From a virus: 28,324 nucleotides of DNA. Shown here piece by piece: positions 15,082 to 23,164 of the stretch (the first letter of the stretch is position 1; every line of letters starts with the position of its first letter). The notes below the pieces were generated by a model. That model was given only the letters and a program-made list of their open reading frames with translations, searched no databases and was not told where the DNA came from. The position numbers and the translations under genes were made by a program. The stretch is from IMG/VR virus record IMGVR_UViG_3300043470_001109, positions 1 to 28,324 of that record; one strand, 5' to 3'.

Positions 15082-16347
15082 ATGATAGTCAACTTTTCGA
15101 GTCTGATTACCCAACCACAACGAGTCTGCCCCATGAACGAGGCGGTGGAGACTCAACACCTTGAGCATATTGAAGATTTGATGTTAAAAGATTTGGATAA
15201 TGGTATATCCAATTCCATGTTGCTAATGACCAATATTGCCAAGTCCTTGGCTAGCAGTACCCCAACCGCCAAAATGGTCATTACGACAAAATGGGATGGC
15301 GCACCTGCTATCGTGGCAGGTAAACACCCATCAAACAATGAGTTCTTTGTTGCTCTAAAACACGCAACGACCTCCAAGAATCCAAAGATAAACTTTACAG
15401 CAAAAGATATTAAGACCAATCACGGCGATAATGCTGACCTACTAAGCAAACTCACCCTTTGCTTGGAATATTTACCTTCGGTACTTCCTTCCACGGGAGT
15501 CTACCAAGGCGATCTGATGTTTAGCACCAACTCTAGAAAAGAGATGGATATTGATGGAGTTAAGAACTTTGTATTCCGTCCGAATACTATCCTCTATGCA
15601 GTTCCTGTTGGTTCACCTCTAGGCAAAAAGATAGGTGCTGCTAAGTTAGGAATTGTGTTCCATACGGTATATACAGGCAAGTCTGATACCTTGCAGGGAA
15701 TGAATAAAGGAACGCTTGCTTCTTTGGATGGATTTAAGCAGACAACGAATGTATGGTTTTCTTCAGCCACTCTTCCTTCGCCTCCAACAGGTAAGACATT
15801 CATTACTGCAAGCGATTCTTCACAAATAACGGCACTTCTTAAATTAATGAAACCTTTGGCTCCCAAGACCAAGTCATTCATCAAGATCGTATTCAAGTCG
15901 CATAAGACTGATATCTTTGATGAACTAACACCTTTTATAAATTCAGGTGTCAGAGCAGGAATTTCAAAGTACGATTCCTCTAAATTGAAAACGCATATCG
16001 CTTCAAAATATGACTTGGCAATTGCTAAACTAAAGCAAGCAAAGAATCAAGAACTGAAGCAAAAGGCGAAGATAGATGCATTAAAGTTTATTGATGCCTA
16101 TGCTTCTCAATTCGATCAGATGTTTCAACTGCACTCTCTTATTAGCGAGGCAAAACTCATAATCATCAAAAGACTTTCCGAAGTCAAGACTATTGGAACT
16201 TACCTACCTACAACTACTGGTATCAAGGCAACGAATCCTGAAGGCTTTGTTGCTGTTTGTGGTGATACCTGTCAGATGATTAAATTGGTAGATCGTATTG
16301 AGTTCGCACAGGCAAACTTTAACCTAGCCAAGGATTGGAAGTTATGA
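15082..16347 (+). CDS. KxDG nucleotidyltransferase-like protein (RNA/DNA ligase-fold candidate, DUF6267-like)
   Basis: 421 residues from ATG 15082; a later ATG at 15133 is possible and starts just before the conserved-looking Q-H-L-E-H-I-E-D. The key segment is T-T-K70-W-D-G73-A-P-A, which fits the K-x-D-G motif I lysine of covalent nucleotidyltransferases (ligases, capping enzymes). Further on are G-V-Y-Q-G-D-L near 139-145 and, at the C terminus, P-E387-G-F-V followed by I-K401-L-V-D-R, matching motifs IV and V. I recall such proteins in T4-like cyanophages annotated only as an uncharacterised family (DUF6267, recalled not checked). It would charge the lysine with AMP and seal or cap a nucleic acid or other substrate. 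It overlaps the following multidomain gene by ATGA. Confidence 0.7.
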   Translation: MIVNFSSLITQPQRVCPMNEAVETQHLEHIEDLMLKDLDNGISNSMLLMTNIAKSLASSTPTAKMVITTKWDGAPAIVAGKHPSNNEFFVALKHATTSKNPKINFTAKDIKTNHGDNADLLSKLTLCLEYLPSVLPSTGVYQGDLMFSTNSRKEMDIDGVKNFVFRPNTILYAVPVGSPLGKKIGAAKLGIVFHTVYTGKSDTLQGMNKGTLASLDGFKQTTNVWFSSATLPSPPTGKTFITASDSSQITALLKLMKPLAPKTKSFIKIVFKSHKTDIFDELTPFINSGVRAGISKYDSSKLKTHIASKYDLAIAKLKQAKNQELKQKAKIDALKFIDAYASQFDQMFQLHSLISEAKLIIIKRLSEVKTIGTYLPTTTGIKATNPEGFVAVCGDTCQMIKLVDRIEFAQANFNLAKDWKL

Positions 16348-19220
16348 AGACCTTTTTAGAAGCAACAAAAAGTAAGAAACCCGCAAAGAAGTCTGTAGTC
16401 TTTGCATATGGTCGCATGAACCCGCCCACCACAGGTCATGGAGTTCTTGTAAAGAAGGTTATCGATGAGGCAAGTTCTCGCGGAGCAGATCACTTTATCT
16501 TTGTTTCTAAGTCACAAGAGCCAAAAAAGAATCCACTCACGCACACACAAAAGGTATCCTATCTTCGTAAGTTGTTCCCACAGGGCAACTTTCCGCTGAA
16601 CAAAGCAGTAAACCCATACGAGGCTGTTCTGTATCTGTGCGACTTGGGATACACCGATATCACCATGATTGCAGGAAGTGATCAGGTTGAAAACTTCAAA
16701 AGCATTGTGAACTACAAGGGTAAGATTGCAGAGAAAGATCCTAAGAAGCGCAAGTATTCCTTTGATACTTTCAATGTTGTTCAGGCAGGAGAAGAGCGCG
16801 TAGAGAAGATTACTCTCGCAGACATTGATAAGATGCTAAAGAAAGGCAAGACAGTCGATCCAATGTATATGTCGGCATCTCTCATGCGGGCTGCTGCATT
16901 CGCCAAGCGTTTCGATATATTTGCTATCGGCATTCCTGGTAACAAGACTCTAGCCAAACAACTTTACAATGATGTTCGAAAGGGCATGGCACTCAACGAA
17001 GAATATATTCCAGAAGCCAAGGATGATCCAACGGACAAGGTTACCATTCTTGCTCTTACTTCATCAGATAAAGACTTGAGTGATACTATTGAGAAGATGC
17101 AGGAAATCTGCAAAAGGCGTAAGATTGAATTCTATGCTGTTAAAACTTCCAAAGCACAAATTGATATTTCGAATGTGATTGCCAACAAGATTGTAATTAA
17201 GAACTACGATGGTGAAGGAAAAGATATAGCAATTGTTCCTGGCGATACTGTAGCAATTGTTCGTGGTGGTGTAATGAATACCGACATCGGTGTTGCTATT
17301 ATGACTATCTTGCAGAATAATGGCGTATTCATGATTAATGAGCGTGGAGGAATGGAACTCTGTGCAAATAAGTTAGAAACTGCTATTGCTCTAAAGAAGC
17401 ATAATCTTCCACATCCTCGCACCGCTTTTGTTGCGGCTGAAGAGAATATTGAAACTGCTGTTAAAGAGATTGGTGGCAAGTTCCCTGTTATTGTGAAGAC
17501 TCTCACAGGTGCTGAAGGCATCGGCGTTTCCAAGATTGAAAGCATGGAGAGCCTGAAGTCTGTATTGCAAACCTTGTGGAAATATGGCGCAGAGATCATT
17601 ATGCAAGAGTTCTTGCCTGATTTCAAGAACGATGTTCGCAGCATCTGTCTGAATGGCAAGATATTTGCCTGTGCCAAGCGAGACAAGGCTCCTAAGGATT
17701 TCCGTACAAACATTGCTCGTGGTTCAAAGGGTGGCGCATTCCAACTTTCTGATGAAGAAATCAAGTTGGTAGAGGAAGCCGCTCGGGTCAGTAAGTGCTA
17801 CTTTGTTGGAGTCGATCATGTAATTAATGATGGCAAACCATACATCATTGAAATGAATGCAAGTCCAGGTAGCGGCAATATCTACTACCGCTATTACGAG
17901 GATGGCAAGGGCAAGAATAATGTTAAGGGCGAAGAACTTGTAGAAGATTTTGTCAATTACATTCTTGTCAAGACGCATTGGAAGTTATTCTCTAATCTAG
18001 CCGTGCGTGAGAATATTACAATTGAAGGTGTAGACTACCATGCCAAAATTGATACAGGCAATAGTGGCTATAACATGATTCATGCAGATGAAATTAAGGA
18101 TAACGGCAATCATACGGTTACCTTTACCTTGCCAAACGGTAAGAGAATCACAAAGAAGATTGTCAGTCGCTTGGTGGTAAAGAGTGGAATTGGTAAGAAA
18201 AAGCGCATGGTTGTGTTGATGGACATCGTATTCCGTGGAAAGAAATACCCAAACATCAAGTTCAGTATTGGTGATCGGGCGCATATGAGCAGCAAAGTTC
18301 TTCTTGGCTTACAGTTCCTAAGCAAAACTGGCATGGTCGTTGATCCTGCACTTGCCATCTATCCTCAGAATAATACTGATGGACAAAAGGATACAGGTGA
18401 GGAAGAAGAAGAAGTCAAGGAAGCCTTCAAGACTAAAAAGAAGTCAAAGTACACTCAACTTTTTGCCGAGAAGTTTGGCGATAAGAAGGAACAGGTTGCC
18501 GAAATGGTCAATACTTTGATAGGAATCGAAGGATCAACAATGACCATATCGGAAAAGATTGAGAAGGCTCGTCTGTTGCAGTCCAAGGCTACTTCGAAAG
18601 AACTCAAGGAAACTTGCAATATCTACATCGAAGCAATGAAGGCAGAAATGTATGAGCCGTATGCAAACATTCAAACTACGCTTGATGAGGACTTTGAATG
18701 GATGTTGATCAATATGGTTCCTGTTAAAACTGCAACTCGTAGACTTCAATCACAGATCAAGGAATATCGATTACAAGGAACCGATGATATCGTTCATGCC
18801 TATTCCAAGATGACACCTGGTCAGAAGCAATACACCGCTGAAGATAAAGACAAAGAGCAACAAGAGAAAGATGAACTGTACAAGCAATGGAAAGGGTTAG
18901 TAAACATGGGCCCAAAGGAATTGCAAACATTCATCGACTCTGATCATGGTGAAAAGGCAGGACTTTCTCGCAAAGAAGCATCAAAGGCAGGAGCCAAAGG
19001 CAAGCCAATCAAAACTGGTAGAGATTCTGCCCGTGCTGTTGTTCGCATGAAAGGTATGAGCAAGGATAAATGGACTGCCAATGATTGGGCTTGGGCAAGA
19101 CGGCAAGTAAACTTCATAACTAGAATGAAGGGAGCCGCAGGAAAGATGCGTGAATCTGATGGTTCTCCTACTCGTAAACTTATGGCTCTTAAGATTTGGG
19201 GTCATAATCCAGAAAATTAA
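16344..19220 (+). CDS. Four-part fusion: nucleotidyltransferase + RimK-like ATP-grasp + retropepsin-like domain + C-terminal phage domain
   Basis: 958 residues from ATG 16344 (coupled by ATGA). Residues 17-190 are a cytidylyltransferase/NMNAT-like domain: G-R-M-N-P-P-T-T-G-H32 carries the (H/T)xGH motif and S177-A-S-L-M-R182 the ISSTxxR-like motif. Residues about 225-540 are an ATP-grasp ligase: V-I-V-K385-T-L-T-G-A-E-G-I-G is the ATP loop, D-V-R-S follows, and I-I-E503-M-N505-A-S-P-G binds metal, as in RimK glutamate ligases. Residues about 550-690 carry A-K-I-D570-T-G-N-S, the active-site motif of the retropepsin-like RimB/'ATP-dependent zinc protease' family that pairs with RimK. An acidic-lysine linker leads to a C-terminal domain (about 850-958) ending R-K-L-M-A-L-K-I-W-G-H-N-P. 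Substrates are unknown. The fusion is intact. Confidence 0.85.
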   Translation: MKTFLEATKSKKPAKKSVVFAYGRMNPPTTGHGVLVKKVIDEASSRGADHFIFVSKSQEPKKNPLTHTQKVSYLRKLFPQGNFPLNKAVNPYEAVLYLCDLGYTDITMIAGSDQVENFKSIVNYKGKIAEKDPKKRKYSFDTFNVVQAGEERVEKITLADIDKMLKKGKTVDPMYMSASLMRAAAFAKRFDIFAIGIPGNKTLAKQLYNDVRKGMALNEEYIPEAKDDPTDKVTILALTSSDKDLSDTIEKMQEICKRRKIEFYAVKTSKAQIDISNVIANKIVIKNYDGEGKDIAIVPGDTVAIVRGGVMNTDIGVAIMTILQNNGVFMINERGGMELCANKLETAIALKKHNLPHPRTAFVAAEENIETAVKEIGGKFPVIVKTLTGAEGIGVSKIESMESLKSVLQTLWKYGAEIIMQEFLPDFKNDVRSICLNGKIFACAKRDKAPKDFRTNIARGSKGGAFQLSDEEIKLVEEAARVSKCYFVGVDHVINDGKPYIIEMNASPGSGNIYYRYYEDGKGKNNVKGEELVEDFVNYILVKTHWKLFSNLAVRENITIEGVDYHAKIDTGNSGYNMIHADEIKDNGNHTVTFTLPNGKRITKKIVSRLVVKSGIGKKKRMVVLMDIVFRGKKYPNIKFSIGDRAHMSSKVLLGLQFLSKTGMVVDPALAIYPQNNTDGQKDTGEEEEEVKEAFKTKKKSKYTQLFAEKFGDKKEQVAEMVNTLIGIEGSTMTISEKIEKARLLQSKATSKELKETCNIYIEAMKAEMYEPYANIQTTLDEDFEWMLINMVPVKTATRRLQSQIKEYRLQGTDDIVHAYSKMTPGQKQYTAEDKDKEQQEKDELYKQWKGLVNMGPKELQTFIDSDHGEKAGLSRKEASKAGAKGKPIKTGRDSARAVVRMKGMSKDKWTANDWAWARRQVNFITRMKGAAGKMRESDGSPTRKLMALKIWGHNPEN

Positions 19221-19221
19221 T

Positions 19222-19914
19222 ATGACAGTATCTTTTAAGACATTCTCCGAGAATATCATTGAAGCAAACGCAACACAAAATATTTCTGTGTTTAACGATC
19301 TATCACCAATAGGTAAGGGTGCTATTGTTTCTGTAGGATCAGATGTTGCTTCTTTTGGTGCAGTTGGTTGGGGTCGCACTAATAGTAAGGGCAGTACAAG
19401 TAAGGGTCGTACAGATAACCCAATGCAAACATATTTCAATAACAATAGTAATTCGTCCAAATTGCAGACAAAGAACACACTTGGGTTATTAAGAGCAACT
19501 CCAGGATTGTTGCCTACCGAAAACGGTGAGGATGAAGGAAACGGAGACGAATCCGGAGACGAATCCAGAATCATATTTAAACTACAAATGCAGGATGGAG
19601 ACGATTCGGAAGCAGATGGTAGTAATGCATATACAGGCATGAACACAGATGCCTTGTATTTTGGTGATCCTGGAGATGACGAACAAATGGAAACAATTTA
19701 CAAAACCGCACTATATCGTCAGCAAGAGGCACAGCAAAGATGGAAGAAGTTAAAGAATTGGATCAAGTCTATAGGCGTAGACCCTAGTATCCAATCAAAA
19801 ATTGCATCACCTACGGCAGTTCTTTCAATCAATACTCCTGCGATCATGAAAGGTCACCATTATTACAAAGATCTGAAAGATCTGAAAAATAAAATCAAAA
19901 AAGGCAAAGGCTAG
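19222..19914 (+). CDS. Hypothetical phage protein with acidic low-complexity centre
   Basis: 230 residues from ATG 19222, one base after the preceding stop; no clear ribosome site, so it is probably translated by reinitiation. The N-terminal half is glycine-, serine- and asparagine-rich. Residues about 100-150 are highly acidic with repeated G-D-E-S and D-G-D-D units (E-D-E-G-N-G-D-E-S-G-D-E-S). The C-terminal 70 residues are helical and lysine-rich (Y-R-Q-Q-E-A-Q-Q-R-W-K-K), ending K-K-G-K-G. No family is recognised. The start resembles several other late proteins here (F-K-T-F-S-E-N, compare F-K-D-L and K-T-F-L-E-A), a pattern common among T4-like prohead or virion proteins. The acidic middle could bind DNA-packaging partners or metal, but this is speculation. 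Confidence 0.6.
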   Translation: MTVSFKTFSENIIEANATQNISVFNDLSPIGKGAIVSVGSDVASFGAVGWGRTNSKGSTSKGRTDNPMQTYFNNNSNSSKLQTKNTLGLLRATPGLLPTENGEDEGNGDESGDESRIIFKLQMQDGDDSEADGSNAYTGMNTDALYFGDPGDDEQMETIYKTALYRQQEAQQRWKKLKNWIKSIGVDPSIQSKIASPTAVLSINTPAIMKGHHYYKDLKDLKNKIKKGKG

Positions 19915-19926
19915 TATCAAAATTCA

Positions 19927-19933
19927 CTAAATA
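19927..19933 (+). promoter_or_regulatory. Late-promoter-like CTAAATA
   Basis: CTAAATA lies 39 bases before ATG 19973. Here the expected start site leaves a leader of about 33 bases with GAGG (19964-19967), so translation is conventional, unlike the three close-spaced copies. Confidence 0.55.
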
Positions 19934-19972
19934 CCCAAGCAATCGGACTAGTTTAGACCTTACGAGGCAACA

Positions 19973-20272
19973 ATGATTAACAACAAAATTTCGGTACAAC
20001 TTCAAAATGACATCATGCGAGTTCTCCGTGGCGAGACCACAGAGAAAATTGAACTTCCTGTAGCCATCTTGGAAGCAGCCAAACAGGCTTCCCTCGACCT
20101 ACACAACGCCTTCCTCGAAGAGGGCTATAGTTCTGTTGAGCGTAAGCGCGAGATTCTACGCCGCAACCTCAACGAGGGTTTGAAGAAGTGCAATTGTAGT
20201 CCAACTACCGACATGGTTACTCGTTTCGAAGAAGAGGCAATGAAGCCTGTCGAAGCAAAAAGAACTAAATAA
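19973..20272 (+). CDS. Small hypothetical protein, mostly helical
   Basis: 99 residues with a GAGG ribosome site 5 bases upstream. The sequence predicts three or four helices rich in Glu, Lys and Ala with no membrane span. Two cysteines in K-C-N-C near residue 81 could bind a metal, but there is no second pair. No family recognised. It is the first gene after a CTAAATA motif, and the CTAAATA for the next gene overlaps its stop codon, so it is expressed late, directly before a probable virion protein. Confidence 0.6.
   Translation: MINNKISVQLQNDIMRVLRGETTEKIELPVAILEAAKQASLDLHNAFLEEGYSSVERKREILRRNLNEGLKKCNCSPTTDMVTRFEEEAMKPVEAKRTK
20265..20271 (+). promoter_or_regulatory. Late-promoter-like CTAAATA overlapping a stop codon
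   Basis: CTAAATA ends 23 bases before ATG 20295, which has a strong AAGGAG site (20281-20286). It overlaps the TAA of the preceding gene. This fits high-level late expression of a structural gene. Confidence 0.6.
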
Positions 20273-20294
20273 CAGCATCAAAGGAGATCTATAG

Positions 20295-21323
20295 ATGCCA
20301 CTCTGGAACAACAACGACCGCGAAGAATCAAAGCCAAATTATTTAAATAAGACCGAGAAGCGTCATATCGTTCGCACCATTCGCGGATGGGAACTCCCTC
20401 AAATGGGTAGTCAGTTTGCTTATGGGTTGACCAATGGAAACTATGGTTCTGCTGTAGGATTAACCAATGCAATAGTTCAAACTGAACTACTTGTTTGTTT
20501 GCCAAACGATCCGTCAATCACTGGCGCAACTGCTTCAAACTATGCCTTTGGATTTACAGGGCAGTTGAGTGGTCTAACCTTTGGTGCAGATCAACAGGAT
20601 ATGCCATACTTTAGCGCACCATTCTTAGGGGATGGTGGCATCACGGGAGTTCCTGGTGCGGCACAAATTGGAGGATCAACAGGTGTTTCTCACGGATTCT
20701 TAAGTTATGTTTCTGGATTTGATACCAATGGTTACGGTATTCCTTGGGGTGCGCCAGGCGCAACTCCTGCGCTCAATGCTACAGGCCCAGGTGCTTTAAT
20801 AGGCTATCAATATGGCGTAAATGCATACGGTGTATCTACTCTCGCCGGTCTTACCGGTGTAACTGCATATATCAAGATTCAGGGACATGATACTAACCTA
20901 TCTCAATCTCTAACCATTGGTCTATCGGGAACATATGCAGGTATGGCATTGTATACAGGCATTTCGCTTACTTCTGGTACTAGTCTTACTTCAAATCATA
21001 TTCCAGTAGAAGTTTATAGAACATTCTTTGGCCCAACGGGTGACAAGAATGGTCGCGTTTCTTATCGTCAAGACAACATTGCAGTTCTTGTTGTAGGTGG
21101 ATTAACCGCAACTGGTACAAAGACAGTCAGTCTTACAATCAGAGATAATTCCAATTCAACTGCACCTTTTGGTGGAGTTACTGGTGCAACCGCAGGAACT
21201 ACTTTTGCTCTTGTGTTTGACCGTCCAGCAGGATTGACTACAGGTGGTGGTACTGCTGGTGGTGTAAACGCACCAACATTCGGTCAATACTTCTATACAA
21301 CTACTAGCACCAACCGTCACTAA
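20295..21323 (+). CDS. Probable virion structural protein
   Basis: 342 residues, Gly/Thr/Ala-rich, with a strong AAGGAG ribosome site. The start M-P-L-W-N-N-N-D and the following charged S-K-P-N-Y segment resemble a group of virion proteins seen in T4-like cyanophages that open with M-P/A-L-W-G-x-x-D. The rest predicts beta structure with many G-T and T-G turns and no membrane segment, cysteine cluster or catalytic motif. A C-terminal region (about 250-342) has regular strand-turn alternation typical of a beta-sandwich, suggesting a capsid-decoration, neck or tail-associated protein. Its own late motif and strong ribosome site suggest abundant product. The function is inferred from composition and context only. 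Confidence 0.62.
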   Translation: MPLWNNNDREESKPNYLNKTEKRHIVRTIRGWELPQMGSQFAYGLTNGNYGSAVGLTNAIVQTELLVCLPNDPSITGATASNYAFGFTGQLSGLTFGADQQDMPYFSAPFLGDGGITGVPGAAQIGGSTGVSHGFLSYVSGFDTNGYGIPWGAPGATPALNATGPGALIGYQYGVNAYGVSTLAGLTGVTAYIKIQGHDTNLSQSLTIGLSGTYAGMALYTGISLTSGTSLTSNHIPVEVYRTFFGPTGDKNGRVSYRQDNIAVLVVGGLTATGTKTVSLTIRDNSNSTAPFGGVTGATAGTTFALVFDRPAGLTTGGGTAGGVNAPTFGQYFYTTTSTNRH

Positions 21324-21333
21324 AGGAGTCATT

Positions 21334-21960
21334 ATGCGATTCAAGGATTTGAGAAATAAAATTGCGGAAGCAATGATGTCAACAGATACCTATGGTGGCT
21401 ATGTTGCAGGTACTGAGGTTGGCCCGATGGATTCACAGGATAATGCTGTTGATACCCCGGATGCAAGCGTTCATCAACTCACACAGAGAGAACTTCAACG
21501 CTTGAATACCTTTGTAGGTGCGTTGGAAGCCAAGTCCTATATTGACCCAAATACAGCGATCAGTCAGATGAAGCAGAAGTTAGCAACACAGGGCATCTCT
21601 TTTGACTTCAGCGCAGAAGCCATGCTTGAAGATGGAGATCATGCTTTCTCGCTTAAGCAATTTGGTGGACGCGAGGGTATGGACGGTACTTCATACAACC
21701 CAATCAAGGATGATGGCATTAAGCATCGTCTTGGTCATGGTCTAGACCTAATGGTTTCGGTTCAACGGGAATCAAGCGGAATGACTCGTATGAGTGCTAG
21801 AGTAGTTGCTAACAATGGTAATCCAAATCCTGGAAAAATTGGTTCACCACCAAATCTACAGCATAGAGGTGGTATGCAGGGAACGAACTCAGGAGAGGCA
21901 GGGGCATATAATAAGAACCCCTTCAACAATCCGACCTTCTCTAAATCAGGTCTCGGTTAA
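21334..21960 (+). CDS. Hypothetical late phage protein
   Basis: 208 residues. The upstream AAGGAG overlaps the preceding stop, so the pair are co-translated. A short basic N terminus (M-R-F-K-D-L-R-N-K-I-A-E-A) is followed by a helical segment about residues 45-85 and a Gly/Asn-rich C-terminal tail of about 60 residues ending N-P-T-F-S-K-S-G-L-G. No catalytic motif or membrane span. The N-terminal F-K-D-L style recurs in several late genes here. Probably a virion or prohead-related component, but no family is recognised. It is followed 12 bases later by a terminator. Confidence 0.6.
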   Translation: MRFKDLRNKIAEAMMSTDTYGGYVAGTEVGPMDSQDNAVDTPDASVHQLTQRELQRLNTFVGALEAKSYIDPNTAISQMKQKLATQGISFDFSAEAMLEDGDHAFSLKQFGGREGMDGTSYNPIKDDGIKHRLGHGLDLMVSVQRESSGMTRMSARVVANNGNPNPGKIGSPPNLQHRGGMQGTNSGEAGAYNKNPFNNPTFSKSGLG

Positions 21961-21972
21961 CAAATAAAGATA

Positions 21973-22004
21973 AAGGGCATCAGATAAAACTGATGCCCTT
22001 ATTC
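21973..22004 (+). terminator. Rho-independent terminator after the structural genes
   Basis: The 11-bp stem AAGGGCATCAG (21973-21983) pairs with CTGATGCCCTT (21990-22000) around loop ATAAAA. The run that follows is T-rich but weak (ATTCATT). Genes downstream therefore need their own promoter or readthrough; only weak -10-like matches are visible before the next ATG. Confidence 0.75.
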
Positions 22005-22035
22005 ATTGGATAGATACTATTAACTATGACACATT

Positions 22036-22425
22036 ATGCAATTCAAGAAACTTGACAACGAAAACTATGCCCTCTATGCTGCAAAGCATTATGACAATCC
22101 AACTTGTCGTAGTGTAGAAGAGTTTAATGAGGACTTGACCCGCTTGATATATCTCAAGCGGCTATTTCGCCGTTACAGGCGTACAGGTGAGTTGCGTGAG
22201 CGGTTAATACTCAATCATTTGATTACCTTCTATAATGTGTTCGGAAACGAAGCATCGACTCGTCTCTTGTTTTTCAAAATTGATGCTGATCTATACGATA
22301 TATTGAAGACCTTCTTGGTCTATCTTGATTATCTGCCTGATTCGACAAAGCCCGTGAACGGCATAGATATTGTTGGAATTGCATTAGATAACTCCATCGT
22401 GGATCAGTTGAGGAAACTAGGATGA
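22036..22425 (+). CDS. Conserved small T4-like phage protein, function unknown
   Basis: 129 residues. The pattern Y-A-A-K-H-Y-D-N-P-x-C then E-E-F-N-E-D-L-x-R-L-x-Y-L-K-R-L-F-R-R-Y-x-R-T-G-E-L and I-L-N-H-L-x-x-F-Y-N-V-F-G matches what I remember of a short conserved protein found in many T4-like marine phages, always all-helical and without assigned function. No Shine-Dalgarno is obvious. It overlaps the following gene by ATGA, so the two are likely co-translated and may work together. A protein-interaction role is possible, and no enzymatic motif is visible. Confidence 0.7.
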   Translation: MQFKKLDNENYALYAAKHYDNPTCRSVEEFNEDLTRLIYLKRLFRRYRRTGELRERLILNHLITFYNVFGNEASTRLLFFKIDADLYDILKTFLVYLDYLPDSTKPVNGIDIVGIALDNSIVDQLRKLG

Positions 22426-23162
22426 AGAACAAAGCATACGACAAACTCATTCAATATCGCTTGTTTGAAATTGTCACTACTCCTTGGAAAGACCAAAAGG
22501 CTTTCAAGATGGGAATCATTGATGAGAATGGTTCTATTATTATATCTCGCCGTCTTCTAACGACAGAAGAGAAGATAGCATATCCTAGTAAGTTCTATGC
22601 ATACGCATGGGAACTCAAACAGATCCTTGAGAATAAACTAACACCCGCCCGTGTGGGTAGGGCTTTAACTAAACTGTTTGATATTCGTGAGAAAGTCACA
22701 GCAGAAGATATGTTCTCTCCTCGCAAGATCGATGAAACAGGAACTGAATTGTTCAAACATTACGGCGTAGATTTACAGCCTATGCTTGAAGAAAATTACG
22801 ATGCGCTCCCTATAGAAGGAAAGTATGAACTTCATGGTGAGACTATTATGTTAGAACAAGCCTTAATGCCTGTTGGAGACATCATGGGATTCCCTGTGTA
22901 TAGTTTATCAAACGGTACTTCCTTCACCTTACTTGAAGCCAAGAAGTTGAATACAGAGGACGGTATGGGCGCAGGAGCAGCAAGTGGCGCACCCGCAAAC
23001 AATGTGGGTAGTGGAAACATTGCAGGAGTATCGCCTGGTCAAGAACCTCCCGGCCCTAAGGGTGGATTCAAGTCATTGGCAAAGCAGAAGCGAAAGCGTA
23101 TCACTCAACTTCGCCGTGATGCACAAACTTTGAATGTGGTAGCCAAAGAAAAGAAGGAGTAA
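22422..23162 (+). CDS. Conserved T4-like phage protein, function unknown
   Basis: 246 residues coupled to the preceding gene by ATGA. The first part (L-F-E-I-V-T-T-P-W-K-D-Q-x-A-F-x-M-G-I-I-D) resembles the start of a conserved cyanophage protein I cannot name. The middle is mixed helix and strand; residues about 185-215 are a Gly/Ala/Pro linker, and the C terminus is strongly basic (K-R-K-R-I-T-Q-L-R-R). That layout suggests a globular domain with a flexible, nucleic-acid- or partner-binding tail. No catalytic motif was seen. It ends 2 bases before the lipoprotein gene, within one operon. Confidence 0.66.
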   Translation: MKNKAYDKLIQYRLFEIVTTPWKDQKAFKMGIIDENGSIIISRRLLTTEEKIAYPSKFYAYAWELKQILENKLTPARVGRALTKLFDIREKVTAEDMFSPRKIDETGTELFKHYGVDLQPMLEENYDALPIEGKYELHGETIMLEQALMPVGDIMGFPVYSLSNGTSFTLLEAKKLNTEDGMGAGAASGAPANNVGSGNIAGVSPGQEPPGPKGGFKSLAKQKRKRITQLRRDAQTLNVVAKEKKE

Positions 23163-23164
23163 CT

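Noticed and set aside
17204-17764. 186-residue open frame on the minus strand
   Set aside because: It lies entirely opposite the ATP-grasp domain, whose motifs are clear on the + strand.
18981-19646. 221-residue open frame on the minus strand
   Set aside because: It is antisense to the C-terminal domain of the fusion gene and the following gene, with Ser/Leu-rich composition typical of a shadow frame and no ribosome site.
20340-20352. TTAAATA as a late promoter
   Set aside because: It is inside the virion protein coding sequence near its start, with no downstream gene start nearby.
22006-22035. Promoter for the gene at 22036
   Set aside because: TTGGAT and TATGAC-like elements are not correctly spaced; the case is too weak to call.
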